From: Stercorarius parasiticus
Taxonomy: Eukaryota > Chordata > Aves > Charadriiformes > Stercorariidae
Assembly: GCA_013396915.1 (NCBI GenBank)
Contig: VWZL01004340.1
Coordinates: forward strand, 310,001 to 374,000
Direction of reading: 5' to 3'
Length of the DNA: 64,000 bases
The translations under genes were made by a program, and so were the position numbers. Below, one piece after another: positions 12,801 to 27,800 of this stretch. How positions within the stretch are numbered: position 1 is the stretch's first letter; each line of letters starts with the position of its first letter. Below the pieces are notes generated by a model. It saw nothing but the letters and a program-made list of their open reading frames with translations, had not been told where the DNA came from and did not search any database.

Positions 12801-15800
12801 ATGGACCAGGAATATAATAGCCAGTTCCACTATAGACTGTGGTTTGGTGCTCAAGATTCTGTAATATCAAACCACATTCAAGAAGTGCTTTGCAGGAGGG
12901 TTTTTGTGTTGTGGTTTTGAGTTTGTTTGGTTTTTTTAAATTAAGAACTAGGATTCCAATATCTGTTTGCAATGCCTCAGAGAAAGTATTTCCCAGATAA
13001 ATTATTTGAGGAAATAACCAGCATAAGGAGTGGGAGAAAGGGAAAAGTGGTGGTACCAGAGGTCATGTTCTATGCTCATCACAAGAGAAGTTGCTAATTA
13101 GTGGTATGTATTTCACATGCAAGGAGACACTTGTACCAGAGCAGGAAATGCACAGAAATCAGGGACTAGACAGACTCCTCTCCCTCCGTGCGCTGTTGAG
13201 GACGCTAAGCTCTGTAACCACTGTGACAGCTCTGGCCCGCTGCACGTTACACAAAAAGCAGAGGCTGAAATTTCATTTTGACTGGGGTGTGAATTGAATC
13301 TAATCCTTTAATCTCACCACTAATGTGAGTTATGTTTCTCCATGGCCTTTCCTGAAAGTCAGACTCTCCCTTTGCAGTCCTCCCTTCCCCCATCCCACGT
13401 AGCAGGTAGCTTGGGATCAAGAGAGAAATGTTCAAAAGAGCAGTTGCGTGAATGCGCTCCCCTGCCCCCAAACTCATCTCCCTGCAGCAATTTGCTCTCC
13501 GCTCCCCTGGTTTCTAATCCTCCCAGACCAGATATGTCATGTAGCTCGCACAGGGGATAGGCTGCAGCTGATGCCATCGCCCCTCTATGGCCAGCTGGCA
13601 GATTTGCTGCTGCACAGAGCGGTTGGCTGCGTCCTCACGGAAGACTGAGCACAGACTTCAGGGTATGCATTTCTGTCAGGGCTCAGCACCAGTAAACCTC
13701 AGGAGGATACAGCGTGTAGCACATTCTGTGATGCCTCTCCAGACCTTTGTACAAGAAAGTCATCCATGTTCAATGCGCTAAATAGGATGACAAATTACAG
13801 AGACAAAGACAAAAATACTAATAAGCAGTGTCAGACTTCTCCCTATTTGGGTTTGGCTCTTCAGGCTTATAAGTTCCCCCCTGTGGACACAGGGACTGTT
13901 TTCAGAAGCCATAGAACAGAGAAAAGGACCAGGAGTGAAGTGAGAAGAGATAAAATGAACCTGACCCAGAACCATAAGTTTTGATGTCCCCAAAGTTCAG
14001 ACTATCTGAACTTTTCAGCTCATGCCTAAATGAATCAGAACTAAAATCTTGGATCCAGGCACTTCTTAGGAAAACACTAGTGCATTTCAATGCAAAATCG
14101 CAATTTTGTATTTCAATGCAAAAAGTTGGGCCATTGGATTTTTTTTTTTTACAGATATATATACAAACTGTGCATTCACTATATAAAAAATCAAATGAAA
14201 GACATGCTGAGATTGTACAGTTGGGAAAAGGCAGAATTAAACCATGCAATCTTGTTTTAGCCTTGAATGACATGATCAAATATTCATTATTCCACAAGAC
14301 CCTGTGCTTACAGTGCACAGCACAGATGGTGTGAACACTCATGAACAATTATTCAGAAAGTAAACAGGAAAATTCAGTGAGAAAGGAAGAGTCCGGCTGT
14401 TCTTTGGATGTAAGTAGATGTGTTAGTTCACTCATTGCCCACTGGTTTGTTGCAAACTGTAGTTAGCGGAGGCTGTCTAGAAATGGCATGTTGTGGGTAG
14501 GACAGAGGCATGAAGGAAGCTTCCTGCCTGTGATCCCTGCTATTGAACAGTTTACCAAATATATGTGGAAGGATGACTGGCTTAAACAAAAGGCTTGAAA
14601 AGCCAAGCAGCCAGCAGACAGGAGAGCCACTGAGCTGGCAGAAGTAAACAGTGGAGCTGGCATGGAACTTTTTTAGCAAGCATTAGATTTGAAGAGTAAT
14701 CTTTTTGTATAGGAAAAGAGAATTGATGGGTATTGGGGTAAGGGATAACAGAAGAGAAAGTAAGTCTGCCATGTGTTATCTGTGAATGGGTTTCTCATGG
14801 AAGATTTTTTCCATGGAGAGTTCTCTCATAGGCAGCATTCATAGGAGAGTGCAACGTGAGGTGACAAAGAAGTACAGAAAGGAGTTGGATAGGAGAAGAA
14901 AGCGGAGGCAAACAGCTCAAGTAGAACTCATACAAGAATGGTGATTCATGGATGTAAGTGGCCATTGCAGAGAGACTGGTTACTGCAGGAGAAACTGAGC
15001 TGTGGAAGAGACGTGTTACACTTAAGCATGAGGTAAAATAAGGGTAGGTGAGGTGGCTGCAAGTAATAAGACAAACAATTTGTTCTGTTAGAGGGGAAGA
15101 GATAGGAGAGGCAGCCAGAGGCCAAAGTCCAGGAAAGAACAAGAATGAAATACAGGATGCTGTCAGATAAAATAGGAAATGGGATATCTGCTTAGGGAAG
15201 GAAGAATGTGAGGGTCACACTCAACATCGACAAGAAGAGAACAGACATGTCCCTGACTTGCTATTCACTGCTGAAGTAAGTCCACATCTCTCACAAAAGT
15301 GGGTCCGAAAAACTAGAAAATTGTACTCTCTACCAAATGCAAGATCTCAGGATGCACTGGATTACAAAGATGATCATGCCGAGGTAGAGAAAAATAGTCA
15401 GAGAAGTACAAATTCAGGGCAACTGCACTGATATTTTTCTATGCCCTAGAAAGCAGGATCAGAGTTGCAAGAAGATAATGATGATTAAGGAGATGAATGT
15501 GAGGGAGCAGCAAGGACCAGTTGCTTTTTAAGGGTTGAAGAGCTATAAACTGAGGGTTACCACAGCACAGGCTGTGCCCTTGCTGAGGGGGGACCATCCT
15601 GAGCACAGTGGGCAGAGCAGTCCATTGACAACCCCACATACAGCAAGAGGATGGACCAGGGACAATTCAGGAGCAGCAGGAGACAGGCCCAGAAACAAGC
15701 TTACAGCATGGGTTCAAAGTCCACGCAGGAGACAGAATGAGAGACAAACCACAACACATGAGGGGGTCCACCGGGATGGAAGCTACCTACAGCATAGGCC

Positions 15801-18800
15801 CAAGGTCCATCCAGAAGGCAGAGGCAGGGATGCAGACGGTCACATCTACAGCATTGCTCAAACAGGGACTAACAGCCCAGGGCTGAGCTTAAATGGACCC
15901 CCCAAGCCAATGGACAGAGAGTGTGGGTAGGGATCCCAGGTGGGGCTGGTCAGGGCCATTAAAGTCCTTTTAGTGCCTTCAGGACCCTGATAATATTTCT
16001 TTGGTTGCCACTGGATTAATATCATGGGAAGCTTTAGGATATTCGACTACTAGGAGGCATGTAAATTAAAAAATACTTAAACTTTGTAGATAAGGAGCTG
16101 ATAATCCAGGTGGAGGGAGCTTGAAAGCAATGTGTGAGGCACAGAGGCTTACATGAGATTCATGCCATCAATTAGGAAACCTAGCCAGTTTTCAGCTAAA
16201 GCCTGATTAGTTTATGACCGGGATTTATATGAATAGATATAAATGTATTGGTACAGCAGGAGAAAGACAGATCCAGGAGCTTTCTGTTTCACATCTCTTA
16301 TATTCCACTTTATCCTCAATGTTCAATATGTGACACTCCATCACTTGACATATACTGATCCTTAGATACAAAAGTATTTAGGCCTGTATAGGCTTTTTTC
16401 CACAGTGCTCATTGCGGCAATAATTGAGTACTTCAGAAATGTTACGGAACTTATTTTTATGACGCCTCTCTTCATCTGCTTCTCCTCATTACTGTGATAA
16501 CTCTAGTTGCCTCCAACGATCATCCCCATTCGTTAGAGCATCATTGTATTGAGAGTTCAGGTGCTCTGACAATTTTTTTTGAAACTGGATGATGCCTTCC
16601 AAAGTTATTGTGGGGAACGGATCAGAAAAATAGATGCACTGGCAGGCAGGCAGACTGTGTGGTCACGTAAGCCTCCCCGTTCCATAAAACCAGTCTGCGG
16701 TACTATGTGCATAACCTGTAATAGTTTGTATTCTTGCAGTCCTGCTTTCTGAGTGCGTTCAGCCAGGGTTACTCATGTCACTAATGCATGTTATGAGCTT
16801 TGAAAGATGAAAGCTGATGCTTTAAATACTGATGTTCTGGTTGCATTAAGCTTCCAGTTTTCTAATCGGCTTTTGCAAACGGTAGAAGTTTATAGACTGA
16901 CATACTTGCAGCTAGAGGATATTATTAGTCCAGGAAAGGAACGAAAATGCTATGCTATACTCTCAGTCACCATCATATTAGATTTAATGATCACTTGAAA
17001 GCAACCTCTGCTTTTGTGTCTTGGTATAGCCGCTGTATTCTCAGGTGGTGGTTTCATGATGTAAAGTCTTTGGGGGAAATCTCGATTTGAGACATTTCTG
17101 CTTTCCTTACTACTTCTTTCTATGCTATCACCTCCTGCATTATGCCTGGAGTCATGTGTAAATTGGACTGTGAAACTAAACCATTCTAAAAAAAAAATTA
17201 AAACCACTATTTTTTATTTTTTTTTTTACTTGGCACTAGTATTTTTAATCTGGATTAATTCCCTCATCTGCCTCACAGTACAGTCGTGCTGTTACAAGTC
17301 TGGTATTGCTGCCAAAGGCTTTGATTTGTACATCTACCACCTGAGCAGCTTTGAATCAGGACATAGAGGAGGTTATAGGTTCATGGATTTTAATGCCAGG
17401 ATGAGCAGTTCCCATCATTTAGCTCGACCTGCTATGCTAAGCCATTAATTTCATCCAGTAGTTCTTCCATGGGGCTCAGTAATTTCCGGTTGATTTATAG
17501 CAAATAGTTTAGAACTATATCTTGCAACGGTTCCAAGAAGTCACATGATACTTATTCACCTTTGACTGCACAAAGTTGCTTCACCTGAATTCTGATCTGC
17601 AGCTGAGAGAGTGGACATTTTCCATCTGTTTGTCCAGCAATTTTTTGAACTCTGTTCAGCTTTGTATAATACCTGAAGCCTCTTGCTTTCTCTCTGCCCG
17701 TTTAGTTTCTTTTACCTTTTTTCCTTTCAGTAAATGTGATTGTTGCTCTTTCTCCCGAGCTATTCTCAGTCTATTTTGGGGCTTTTTTCCTAATGAATGA
17801 AGGTTAAATTTGGAAGCCTTCCAGAACAGAGCAACTGTTGCTGATTCAGAGAAAATATTTGTCTTTGGGCTCTGTATTCACTTTGTAATGTCGCCAGAGA
17901 AATTTTGGATACAGCAGTTTGCAATGACATCAGAGGCTAGTCCCTTACCTGCTTTTAGTAAAGTGCCTCTTTCTGGGTCATTTTGAGTGGTTAAATACAA
18001 AACAGTGTCTGCTCTTCTGCTTTGTTTCTATTGCAGTTCAAATGGGCTCTGTTGTCTCGCCAAATGAAGACATGTATCCATGCAGATTTACAATAAATCC
18101 TTCAATATCAGGTCCTGAGGAGAGCACATATGACTTTTAAGAGGCTAAATTAAAAATTTCCTTCAACTTTTTCAAATTCGCAAAGACTATAAGAATGGGT
18201 GGCTTGGGAGTAAATCCAAGATTACAGTGTATGCTATGGGTAGATTGACAGTTCAAATTCCTGCTCTAATCAGGAATGAAAAAAGCCATTATTTTCCTGT
18301 GTCACTTGATGGTTTCTGGGAAAAGCTCTAATAAGTGTATGTGTCTAAAAACTAATATGCATATGGGTGTTTTCTGAGAGAACTGAATTTCTGGCTCATA
18401 CTTGGTCACTTTGGTAAATTAGGTCTGAGGGAACTTGGCAGGAATAAGCAGAGCTGGGACACTTGTGGCAAGGCCACCTGAGCCTATACAGGTTTTGGTC
18501 TCCATAGCAGTGAGTGAATGACCTGCCACCAAGTTCCAAATTCACTAAATAGGTAATGGTGAAGAAAAAAATGATTTTTTTGTTGAACATTCAGACTGGC
18601 ATCACTAAGCCCCTTTTGAACAGTAACAAAAGAACAGGATGAATAGACCGGAAGAGGTACAAAATTCATGTTTCATGTGAGGGAGTATAACTCCGTTTGT
18701 GACAGTTTCAAGACACAGCTCCATCCTCTGCCTGAATTCCCCTCTGTCAGCCTTTACACACCTGCCTGGCTGTGCCTTAGCCCACATTTCATTCTCTTTT

Positions 18801-21800
18801 CTTATTGTTTTCTTTCTCAGGGCTAACCTGATTTTTATGCATTTTTGGGCTAAGCTGTCCTCGTGTTTTTACCTACAGGGTTAACAACTCCATTATCAAT
18901 CTGTAACAAACTGCATACAAGTAACAGCTGTCACACTGAAACGCAGCCCCTGAGTTAGAGCTGGTCACCAGCTCTTGGTGAGTGTCTTAAGAACGGAGGA
19001 AGCAGAAAGTGGAGCGAGGCTCAGGATTTTAATAAGCGAATGCCTGAATCACAGCATAACGAGTAAATACCACCATTCACATCTTCTGAAAGTGAATGGC
19101 ACAGGTGAGTTTGATCTTGTTCAAGGCTTTGTTCCTCATGCCACTGAACAACTGCCAACCTTTGCTGAAGAAAGACCTGGAGTTAGTTTTCAGGTGAGGA
19201 GGAAATGGGATAAGCTCTAGATTCTGATATATGGGCAAGGATTTGTGGCTTTACAGGTCAGGTATAATGGGTTAGCACACTGTGGGTAGTTCAGAGAAGT
19301 TTGGACACGACCTGTTCATTCAACTGGCAAAATAATTCTGGCATTTACTTTGTAATAAGCCTGACTAACTCCAGCAACTGTCTTGAGTTAGCTGGGTTTC
19401 TATTAGTTAATCCACAGTGGCTCCAGGGGTGTGTGGTTGAAAATCCACTCCTAAAGTGGGTCTGTGAGCTCTTCTCTGAATTTTTACCTCTGTATTGAGT
19501 GAATTTGGCAGCTCCCGTTCAAGTGAAATTATATTGAGTAATGGAATAGATGAAGCCAAGAAAAAAAATGGTTTTCTGCAACTTCTCTGCAGATGGCTGC
19601 AGCTTGGAGAGTGGGGGAAGGGCAAGGCTGGAAAAGGTGCAGGACCAGCCAAATTTATAAGGAATCTGGGAAGGGAGAAAAAGGGGGAGAAAGTCCATGA
19701 TTAAGCAGAAAATATGTGCACAGCAAGGAAAGGATTCTAAATGCCTAAAGGGTGCAAAGCTACTCACCAGGACCCTTCCAGCACAAGAGTGAACCAAGAC
19801 AAAGAAATATTTGTAGGATTTTATAACTCTTGCACTGAGTAACATGGAATTTGTCAATAATCCTGTGCAGAGTTTCTCCATATTTTGTATGCACCTGCTG
19901 CCAAAGCATTAAAATGCAAACTCCATGCATTAACAAGGTACAACTCTAGAAAGATTTGCTTAAATTCCTGGGAGATTTATTGGGAATGAGTGAACTGGCT
20001 GAAAGGCCTTGAAAAGCCTTGGTAAAAGACTGAAAACTTTTGTTCTAGTAACATGTAGGTGAGCTGAGGACAGAAACAACATAGCCGTCTGTTCAGTCCC
20101 AAGGGAGCTTAAAAACACAAGGACTTCATGTATGAGGCCAAACACGGCAGCTCCTATGATTGTCACATCACAGCAAGTTCCTAGCGTTGGTGGCTGTGTC
20201 AAATTCAACTTAGGGAGACAGAACAGTATATATTGCATGGAACTTAAACAAAAGAACCCCAGAAATTTGCTGTACTATGGGACATCAGAGAGGTATTGGT
20301 AGCGAGTAGTGGCTGATAGCTGTGAGATGAAGCAATTATTTCTCTCTCTTAGACGCACACACACACACAGGGATTCTCGTAGCTTTAATGTGATAAGCAA
20401 TCCTTAAAAGAACTATAAGGCATATTTTACCAGCCCTAAAATATATTTACAAGTGTTTCCAATCAAATGTTTCTGCTAGCAGGCTATTATGGTTCTTTCA
20501 CAGAGATGAAAGTAACAGAGAACATCATTTAAGTGATTAAAACAATAAAAAACACTATTAATGACAGCAATTAAGCAATAAAATTAAAAAGCATTTAAAT
20601 AACTCACCCATAGCCATTGCTCTTAAGAAAAGCTGTGTTTAAAGGCTGAGAATTTCAGATAGGAAATTGTTTCCTACCCCATCCCACAAAATAAGAGACG
20701 GTTTCCTACAAGTAAGATGAGTGTCTGCATGGGTGGATCTATACTGAGCCCTGATTCAGGAAAGCATTTAGGCATGTGTTTAAACACCATTCCCGAATAG
20801 ACATGTTTTTCTGATTTGGACTTCAGAAGTAGTAAAAAGCATTCCCATAACAATAATAAAATGTAGGAATAACTTGTTGACTTTATAATTATAGAACTCC
20901 TGCTGACTGAACCACTGTATGGATCATACTGTCAAAATTGTGGTTATTCTCTAAACCGTAGATACTCAAAACATCATGTTGATGGTGTGAATGCCAGATG
21001 CTCTGGCTGCAAACCACAGGTTCTCAGTAGAGCTTATGGAGAACCTGCATGGGTATCAAGTTAAATGCACTGCTTATAATGAGAAGAGGGTAGAAGGACA
21101 GCCCACGCACCTCATGTGCAACAAGGAAATTAAAGATGCGGTATGCCATGGTATATTGTCAGGGCACACCAAAGTAGCCAAATTAGCCATCTTTCATAAG
21201 ATGAAATAGCACTCACAGACTAATTTAATATCAGAGCTCAACAGAAAGCAGGGTATGTCCTTTCTAAAAGGGAGCACGTTGGCCAGTGCAGGTTAATGAG
21301 GCTGCACAGTGGCACAAAAGTTCTCCTGCTCTTGCCTGCACTTCAATGGGCGGTGCTAAGTGGAAGGGCAAGGGGTGGGCAGAACCTTCTACTGAACCGT
21401 GTAGGAATAGGCGCTGGAACCATTTTAGATCTGACCTTACTCAAATGTCAACTCATAACTGTGTGAACTACTGCTTACATGTCTCCCTGCTATTCCAGCT
21501 GAAATGACTGTAATGCAAAGTAGTGCTGATACTGTTGGGAGGGGAGGACAGTCTTGTTAAAGTTTGAGTCTAGTGTTGAAGAGCCAGGAAAACCAGAAAT
21601 GTTCACAAAAACTACGGAGAGGAACCCAGATTACAGAGCCTAAATCTGTACTGAACAGAACTCTGAAACCTTTAAGATCTTCTCATCATGACTGCTACTA
21701 CAGGTTTTGTGCAATTCTATGAGATGCCTGATGTAGCATCTGAGTCAAAACTATAAGAAAGCCAACGAGAATGAATGAATTTTTTGAAAGGAAACACCAC

Positions 21801-24800
21801 AGACACCAACCCAGAGGTGTGCTTGAATTTGGATGGTAAAATATATCCATATTTTTGCTTGGATTCAGATTTTTAACAACTCGGAAGGACAGGGGTATTG
21901 ATTTTTGGGTTGGCCAAGAACCAGCTCCTGGCAGTAATGGAGACATTACTTTAATGTGCCAGTCTTCCTCACAGTCACTCTGAAACAACACGAGAAGCGT
22001 GTTATATATAGGAAGGTTCTTTTTCAGATTTATTCACATATTCTTCAGTTAAGGTTTCCTATGACTTTTGTGAGAATGTGATAAAACAGGATCTTCTGAA
22101 TGTGACCTACAAGACAAGCCTCAATATCCTTTTCCAACTTTTATCTAAGTAACCATTTGAGAACTTAACTCGTTTAGAGTCACGGTTTTGAAGCCCATTT
22201 TCCCCTAGGAAACTAGGAACTCACTAAAACTATCCACTAAAATTAAAGAAAACCTTTCCGTGGTGCTCCCTTGTCATCTTCTTTATCGTCTCTGAATACA
22301 AATATCTGAAACTTTCTCATCCACCTGCATGTTCCCACAAGGGTTCTTGTGAAATGCTTTGGTCCACCGTGGGTAGCAAAGGTGTCAGTGACACCACTTC
22401 CTTTTCATGTAGTTCATGTAATTCATGACTACTTTTTGCTCCATAATTTACATGATCTCCTCCTGTGCTTTCCAATCATTATGGGTAGAACTTGAAGTCC
22501 ATATTTAGTTTTAATTTTTGGAGAAAAAATCAGCACAAGGATCTCTTTCTAGAATTTATTCTCACATGATCTAGAAGCTCTTGTGATCTTTTTTTTTTTT
22601 TTAACATTCCTGACGCTGTTCACATAGCTGACATACATAGGCTAACTTTTTCCTAAACAAAACCGGCTCTTTGAGTTGCCAGCTATGATAGAGAGCACCT
22701 CCTGCATCTCCCGGTACTGGATGTCATACAGACTGGAACAGCGTGGATCAGATAGCGTGAAAACTTAGCTGGGGATTATCAGTAGAACTGCAGAAGATAT
22801 TTGAAGTGGAGGTAATGTTTGCAAGAGATACGACAGCTAAGTCACCTAGAAAATTGCTGTAGAAAAACAAGTTTTGCCTTAGGTAACCTCCATTATGCCA
22901 AACAAGGAATCTTACTTAGGACCAGATTCGGCTCCCTTTGAAGTAAGTGGAAAACTTTCCATTTGCTTCATTGGGGAGGATCAGACCCACAGGGAGTCTA
23001 GTCTGTCTCTGTAAACAGGATAAAGAAGCAAAAGAAACATCCGAGGCAACTTGTAAGAATTTCCTGGCAGTGTAGGTACCAATAATTAACAAGAAAAAAA
23101 ACCCTGATACTTGATACAAAAACATTTTAATCCACAATTGCTTTCCTCTGTCTGTACTTACTTCTCATGCACTAGAAAGACAATTGTGAAATGTTTGGCA
23201 AACAGAAAGGACTTTGGTCTAAATTCTGTGTTCTGTCCATGTGCGCTTTCTGCTTTGTAAACTTTGTATGTTCTAGAAGCACCCCTGGACTCAGCTAAAA
23301 TGTGTTGTCAAAGCAGATCCTAAACCTGGCAGCTCTTACTAGCTTTGTTGGAGCTTAATAAAGAAACAGTTTACTGTAGAGCAACACGTAACTTTGTACA
23401 TCTTACAACAGCAACACCTGGGACGGGATTATGTTCCATTGCATCCAATGGTAGAAGATTAGATGTATTCAGGTGGCCAGGTCCTGGTAGTTGTTTCCCT
23501 TATAGTGGCATATTAATGCCCTCCATTTAAAAGAAAATGCTTCTCTGTAGTTTCTGTGGCAAAATGCAATCTCAATAATTTCCCTCACTGACATAGCAAC
23601 TACTTGTAAGAGTTTGAATAATACAGGCTGTGAAATTCAGGCAGGATAATTTCGTCCTTAGCTATCATAAGAAGCTATTTAAGTTGGGTATGACATCTCT
23701 GTGTCTCCTTTTTTTTGGTCTGAGGAAAGGAAATAGAAAACAAGAAAACATCACTGGCAATAGCAACAAACCTCAAATTCAAGATATGTTTGTCCAGAAG
23801 TTTCTTGCCTGTTGTTTACAGCTCCCTTCTTCATTTCTCAAAGTTTTTCCCCTGTCTGACATGACATTCTCAGTAGTTAATAAGGGAAGTGTGATCTAGA
23901 TAAATTGTGTTGAGGTGGGTGCAGGCTAGTTCCAAAAAAAGCTGTATTGAGAGAGTAATTCTACTGTTTTGCTGCCAAAATAAGAAGTCAAAGGACGTTT
24001 CCATTGGATCCTATGGAAGTCTACTTTGAACCTTGCTGTACTTAGTATTTTCACAAATGACTTATGACCAGAGAGAATATGCATGAAACTATCTGGGATT
24101 TCAAGCTATGAGGAATGAGTTACCATTTGGAGGTTGATTTACAATTTGCAGCTTTCTTTTATCCGTTCATTTCTAATACACTGTGGTGGTGTCTGTAACA
24201 TTACTTCTCACAGAGCTGCATTTCTTGTTGGCAGCCTCAGTGGAGAAGCCAGAAGCTGAATGGATTGTCATCACTGAACTGACAGATCCACAGATAAACT
24301 CATCATTGACAGGTCTTCGAGTAGTTGTAGATCATCTAGTCCCTCCAAAATGGTCTTGAAAAGTGTTGGTTCAAAAGTGTCAAGAAATTTGCTTTAGTTT
24401 TCTCCACAATTTGGCCTCCATATAGTATCAATCTAGCAGTGTTAGAAGTATTACAAATGGAACAGATTTCTTCCAAGAGTAAGAAGAGCAGAATCAAAAG
24501 TTAGCACAGTTATGTCTCTTCCAAGACCTAAGTGCAGAATGATCTCAGCTTTTGAGCCTGTCCCATGGCAATCAATTACACTTGTTTTCTACATGGACTT
24601 GCTTTTGTTTTTGTTAACTACAGAAAATAAATACATTGCAGGAGGACTCTGAACTCTTAAGGGACTGAAACGCTTATTACTTAAGCCTTTCTGTGGAGGT
24701 CTGTATTTTTCCAGCGTTTTATTCAGTTACGTGACAGCAGCCCAGGAAACGTGAAGCTGCTCTGCCTTCATGCTGTGATATCATTCACACTAGCCACCTT

Positions 24801-27800
24801 GAAAACTGTGTGTCTTGAAACTTGCTTTGCCTGTGTGTTCCTTAAATGTTAGATGCGGTCAGTGGAATGAATCAGATTATTCCTGGACATGCAGTGTTTG
24901 TTTCTAACATATCTTTTCCCCGTCCTGTTTTTAGTCACCATGCAACTGAAAGTAGAGCATTTCCCCCGTCTCTGCCAAGAAATTGCAAGACAACAAAGAC
25001 TTTTGTTGCAATGTAGTTTGACTGATATGAAATGTATCATTGGTGTTCACCACTCAATAACAAAGGCCTTTTCCTTCTGCATGCAGGATTACCATATTGT
25101 AAGGTGCAAAGATGCACTTATATAAACTCCCTCATGCTAGCTATGTAAACCAAATCCTGAGATCTGTACCTGTCTGAACTCTCCCTTCACCACTACAGTA
25201 TAATCATTGGTAAGTATTAAATAAAATGTAAAAGGATCCAGGAACCTGGCTCTTCCAGGAGTGGATTTTCATTGCATATTTGAGGAAGACCTAGGGTGTA
25301 ATGACTAAAGCACAGAATAAAGGAGTAAAATACAGTGATCATCTTTACTCCAGACTTGTATGACCTGGGAGTAGAATTTTAAATTTTGACCACCTGAGGT
25401 TTCACACTTTCTGGTTAGTACAAAACCCCAAAAACTAAGGAAGGATATGGTAAGAACCTTCTAATCATATCTGCAGAATGAGGATCAACTGCTCTCCATG
25501 ATCACTGGGGGAGAGAGGACAGGAAGGAATCACCTTAATTTGCAGCAGAGATTATTTAGGCGCTGAAGAAGAGCTCTCAAAATGTCAAGATGGGAACAAC
25601 TGCTGAGGGTTGCTATTGAATCTCCTTCATCAGAGAAGTCCAAAAGCTAGTTCAACAAGCATTCACTGGTGAATGGCTTAGGTATGCTTGATCATACCTT
25701 TATGCAAGGACTCAGACACTTTTCCAGCCCTCATCTAGGGTTCTAGAACTAGTTAAAGCTCTGGAAGGCTTCTCTCGCTTTTCTTACTGCTGCATTTGAA
25801 TCCCTGCTTAGGCAAAGACTTGCTAATATCTGTGTCTGTGAATGATGTGATGCATCCACCCTCTTGTCTCCTGGGACATGAGTCACTCATGAAGTGCGTT
25901 TCATCAAAACTGTTTCACTTTCTGCCCCATGAAGTCATTGATGGCACAAAAAGATTCTATTCCCTTGTGACTACTGGGGAAAAAAAATATCCAGTCATAG
26001 TTTACAACATTTATGCCAATAATATACACAATATTGTGTTTTCCTTTTCTGATGGGCAGAGTTTTTATTCTTCTACCAGCTGTATTCATTTAGCATGTTA
26101 TTGATGCATTTGTTTTCACTATGTGTATATTTAACAGTTTGCAATAGGGAGGATGCACTCTTTAAAAAGCTTTTCTTCCTTTTTCTTAAGTGAGTCTATA
26201 TTTATAGTTAACTGAATCCGATAATATCACCTAGCGCTAGAATACTGTAGCTGAATCTTAGATTTATACCACAGATGGAACTGATTCAGAAATGATTTTG
26301 CAGATGTTGTGCAACTCATACAGTCCTAATTGTGTTAAAATATCTACCTCTGAACCTAAAAAAGTTGAAAGGAAGACAATGAATGCACATTCCATAAGAA
26401 AATAACCCTAAATATCAAGTGTATCATATATCTAAAGGGACAGAAATTGGCTGAGGATGTAATTCTTCATGTATTTCCCATGTCAGAGTGCACCAGGGAC
26501 TAAAGTTCTAAGGGTTCTTTTGATTTTCAAAACCCATTACAGAGACAGACAGCCTTCTGGAACCAGTGGAGCCATTGACTAGTTTAAAGTGGCTTGAATT
26601 CTGTCTATGATGTATGTGTTTAGATGTACCTGGGTATTTGGTTAGCATCATTTCCCTGTGACTGTTATTACAGTTCTCCTATATAATACTTGCAGCTAAA
26701 TCAAACAGGAGACAGTAGTCATTCCTCCTGAATCGCAATTTCTCACAACTCACATCTTCTGCACTTGCAGGGTCAAACGCAGATAAAAGACTGAACAAGG
26801 AGGAGCTAGTCATAGTACTATAGAATAATCTTGCTACAAGGTTTGACTTTTTAAAAAAATATTCTCGCTTATTTTAAGCTGAATGGGTAAAATAGCAGGG
26901 GAGTGGAAATTATTTTCACATCCTGAACACTGCTGTCTACGTAGTAACAAAACCACAGAAGGCTGAAAACATGAAGTAAAGGCTGAAACTCTGGCAGAAC
27001 TGCTCATGTCTCACAAACTCAGCGGATCTGAGATTCAAGAATTGATGCTGAAGTTCTGGTCAGGGCAGCCTTTGCATCAAAGGGATTTGTTCAGTTCTGT
27101 GCAGGCTTAGAGGTAGATGTCATTCACTGTATTTGGGGTTGGATCTCTGTTCCAATTACAAAGCCCCTTCACAATTTATAGGTGTTTTGAGGTCGAGAGC
27201 CTTTAGAAGGACCCATGTCTTGCAATGCAATCAATGCACATGGAACTGCGGAAAGGGTTATAGGAAACGTTTTCGCAGAGTGGTTTGGGTTTCACTAATG
27301 TGGATTGACAGTGCTGCCCTTTTTTTAGATAGGCTTAGGGAGGCTTGGACAGGATCATACACAAACTGTACAGTTAGGCTGAGAAAGCACAAGCGGGTAA
27401 TAAGTCTAGTAAGTTAGTGAATGTCTAGAACTCACCACATTCTCCATGACTCCCGTCCTGTTGGCAAGCTCACATTCCTCTGCATGCCCATTGCAAAAGC
27501 AGCTTCCCCGGATGATCAGGTCATAAATAGCATAGTGGGCAAATCTCTGAGGTTTCTCTACCAATCCTGAACCATGGCATGGACATTCCTGTCTTTTTAA
27601 CAAAAGGAGGCGGAGGTTGGTGAGTTTCAGGAGATCTTGAGCCTCAGGACTATAGGGGTCTTCGATCTTGTTAGCCGGATTTAAGGCACGATAAATCACC
27701 TGAAAGACAGGAGGTACACATCCAAGAATATATACAGGACTCTGCATACACAGCAAACATCCCAAGGTGATGTTCAGGAAAAAGTAATAGTTCCTATTTA

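Larger units (their letters stand above)
11510..27435 (-). other. Netrin-4-like intron 3 (15.9 kb)
   Basis: It holds the probable LINE relic at 11920-12480, copy A of the unidentified repeat at 15541-15985 and two dinucleotide microsatellites. The rest, including 16.0-27.4 kb, shows no exon or repeat I can support. Confidence 0.8.

Noticed and set aside
13902..14348. 148-codon minus-strand frame
   Set aside because: Low-complexity, AT-rich intron sequence with no matching splice sites or domain; the overlapping plus frame is equally long.
15535..15930. 131-codon plus-strand frame rich in R, Q and G
   Set aside because: It lies entirely in a dispersed repeat, on the strand opposite to the repeat's matching copy, with no domain.
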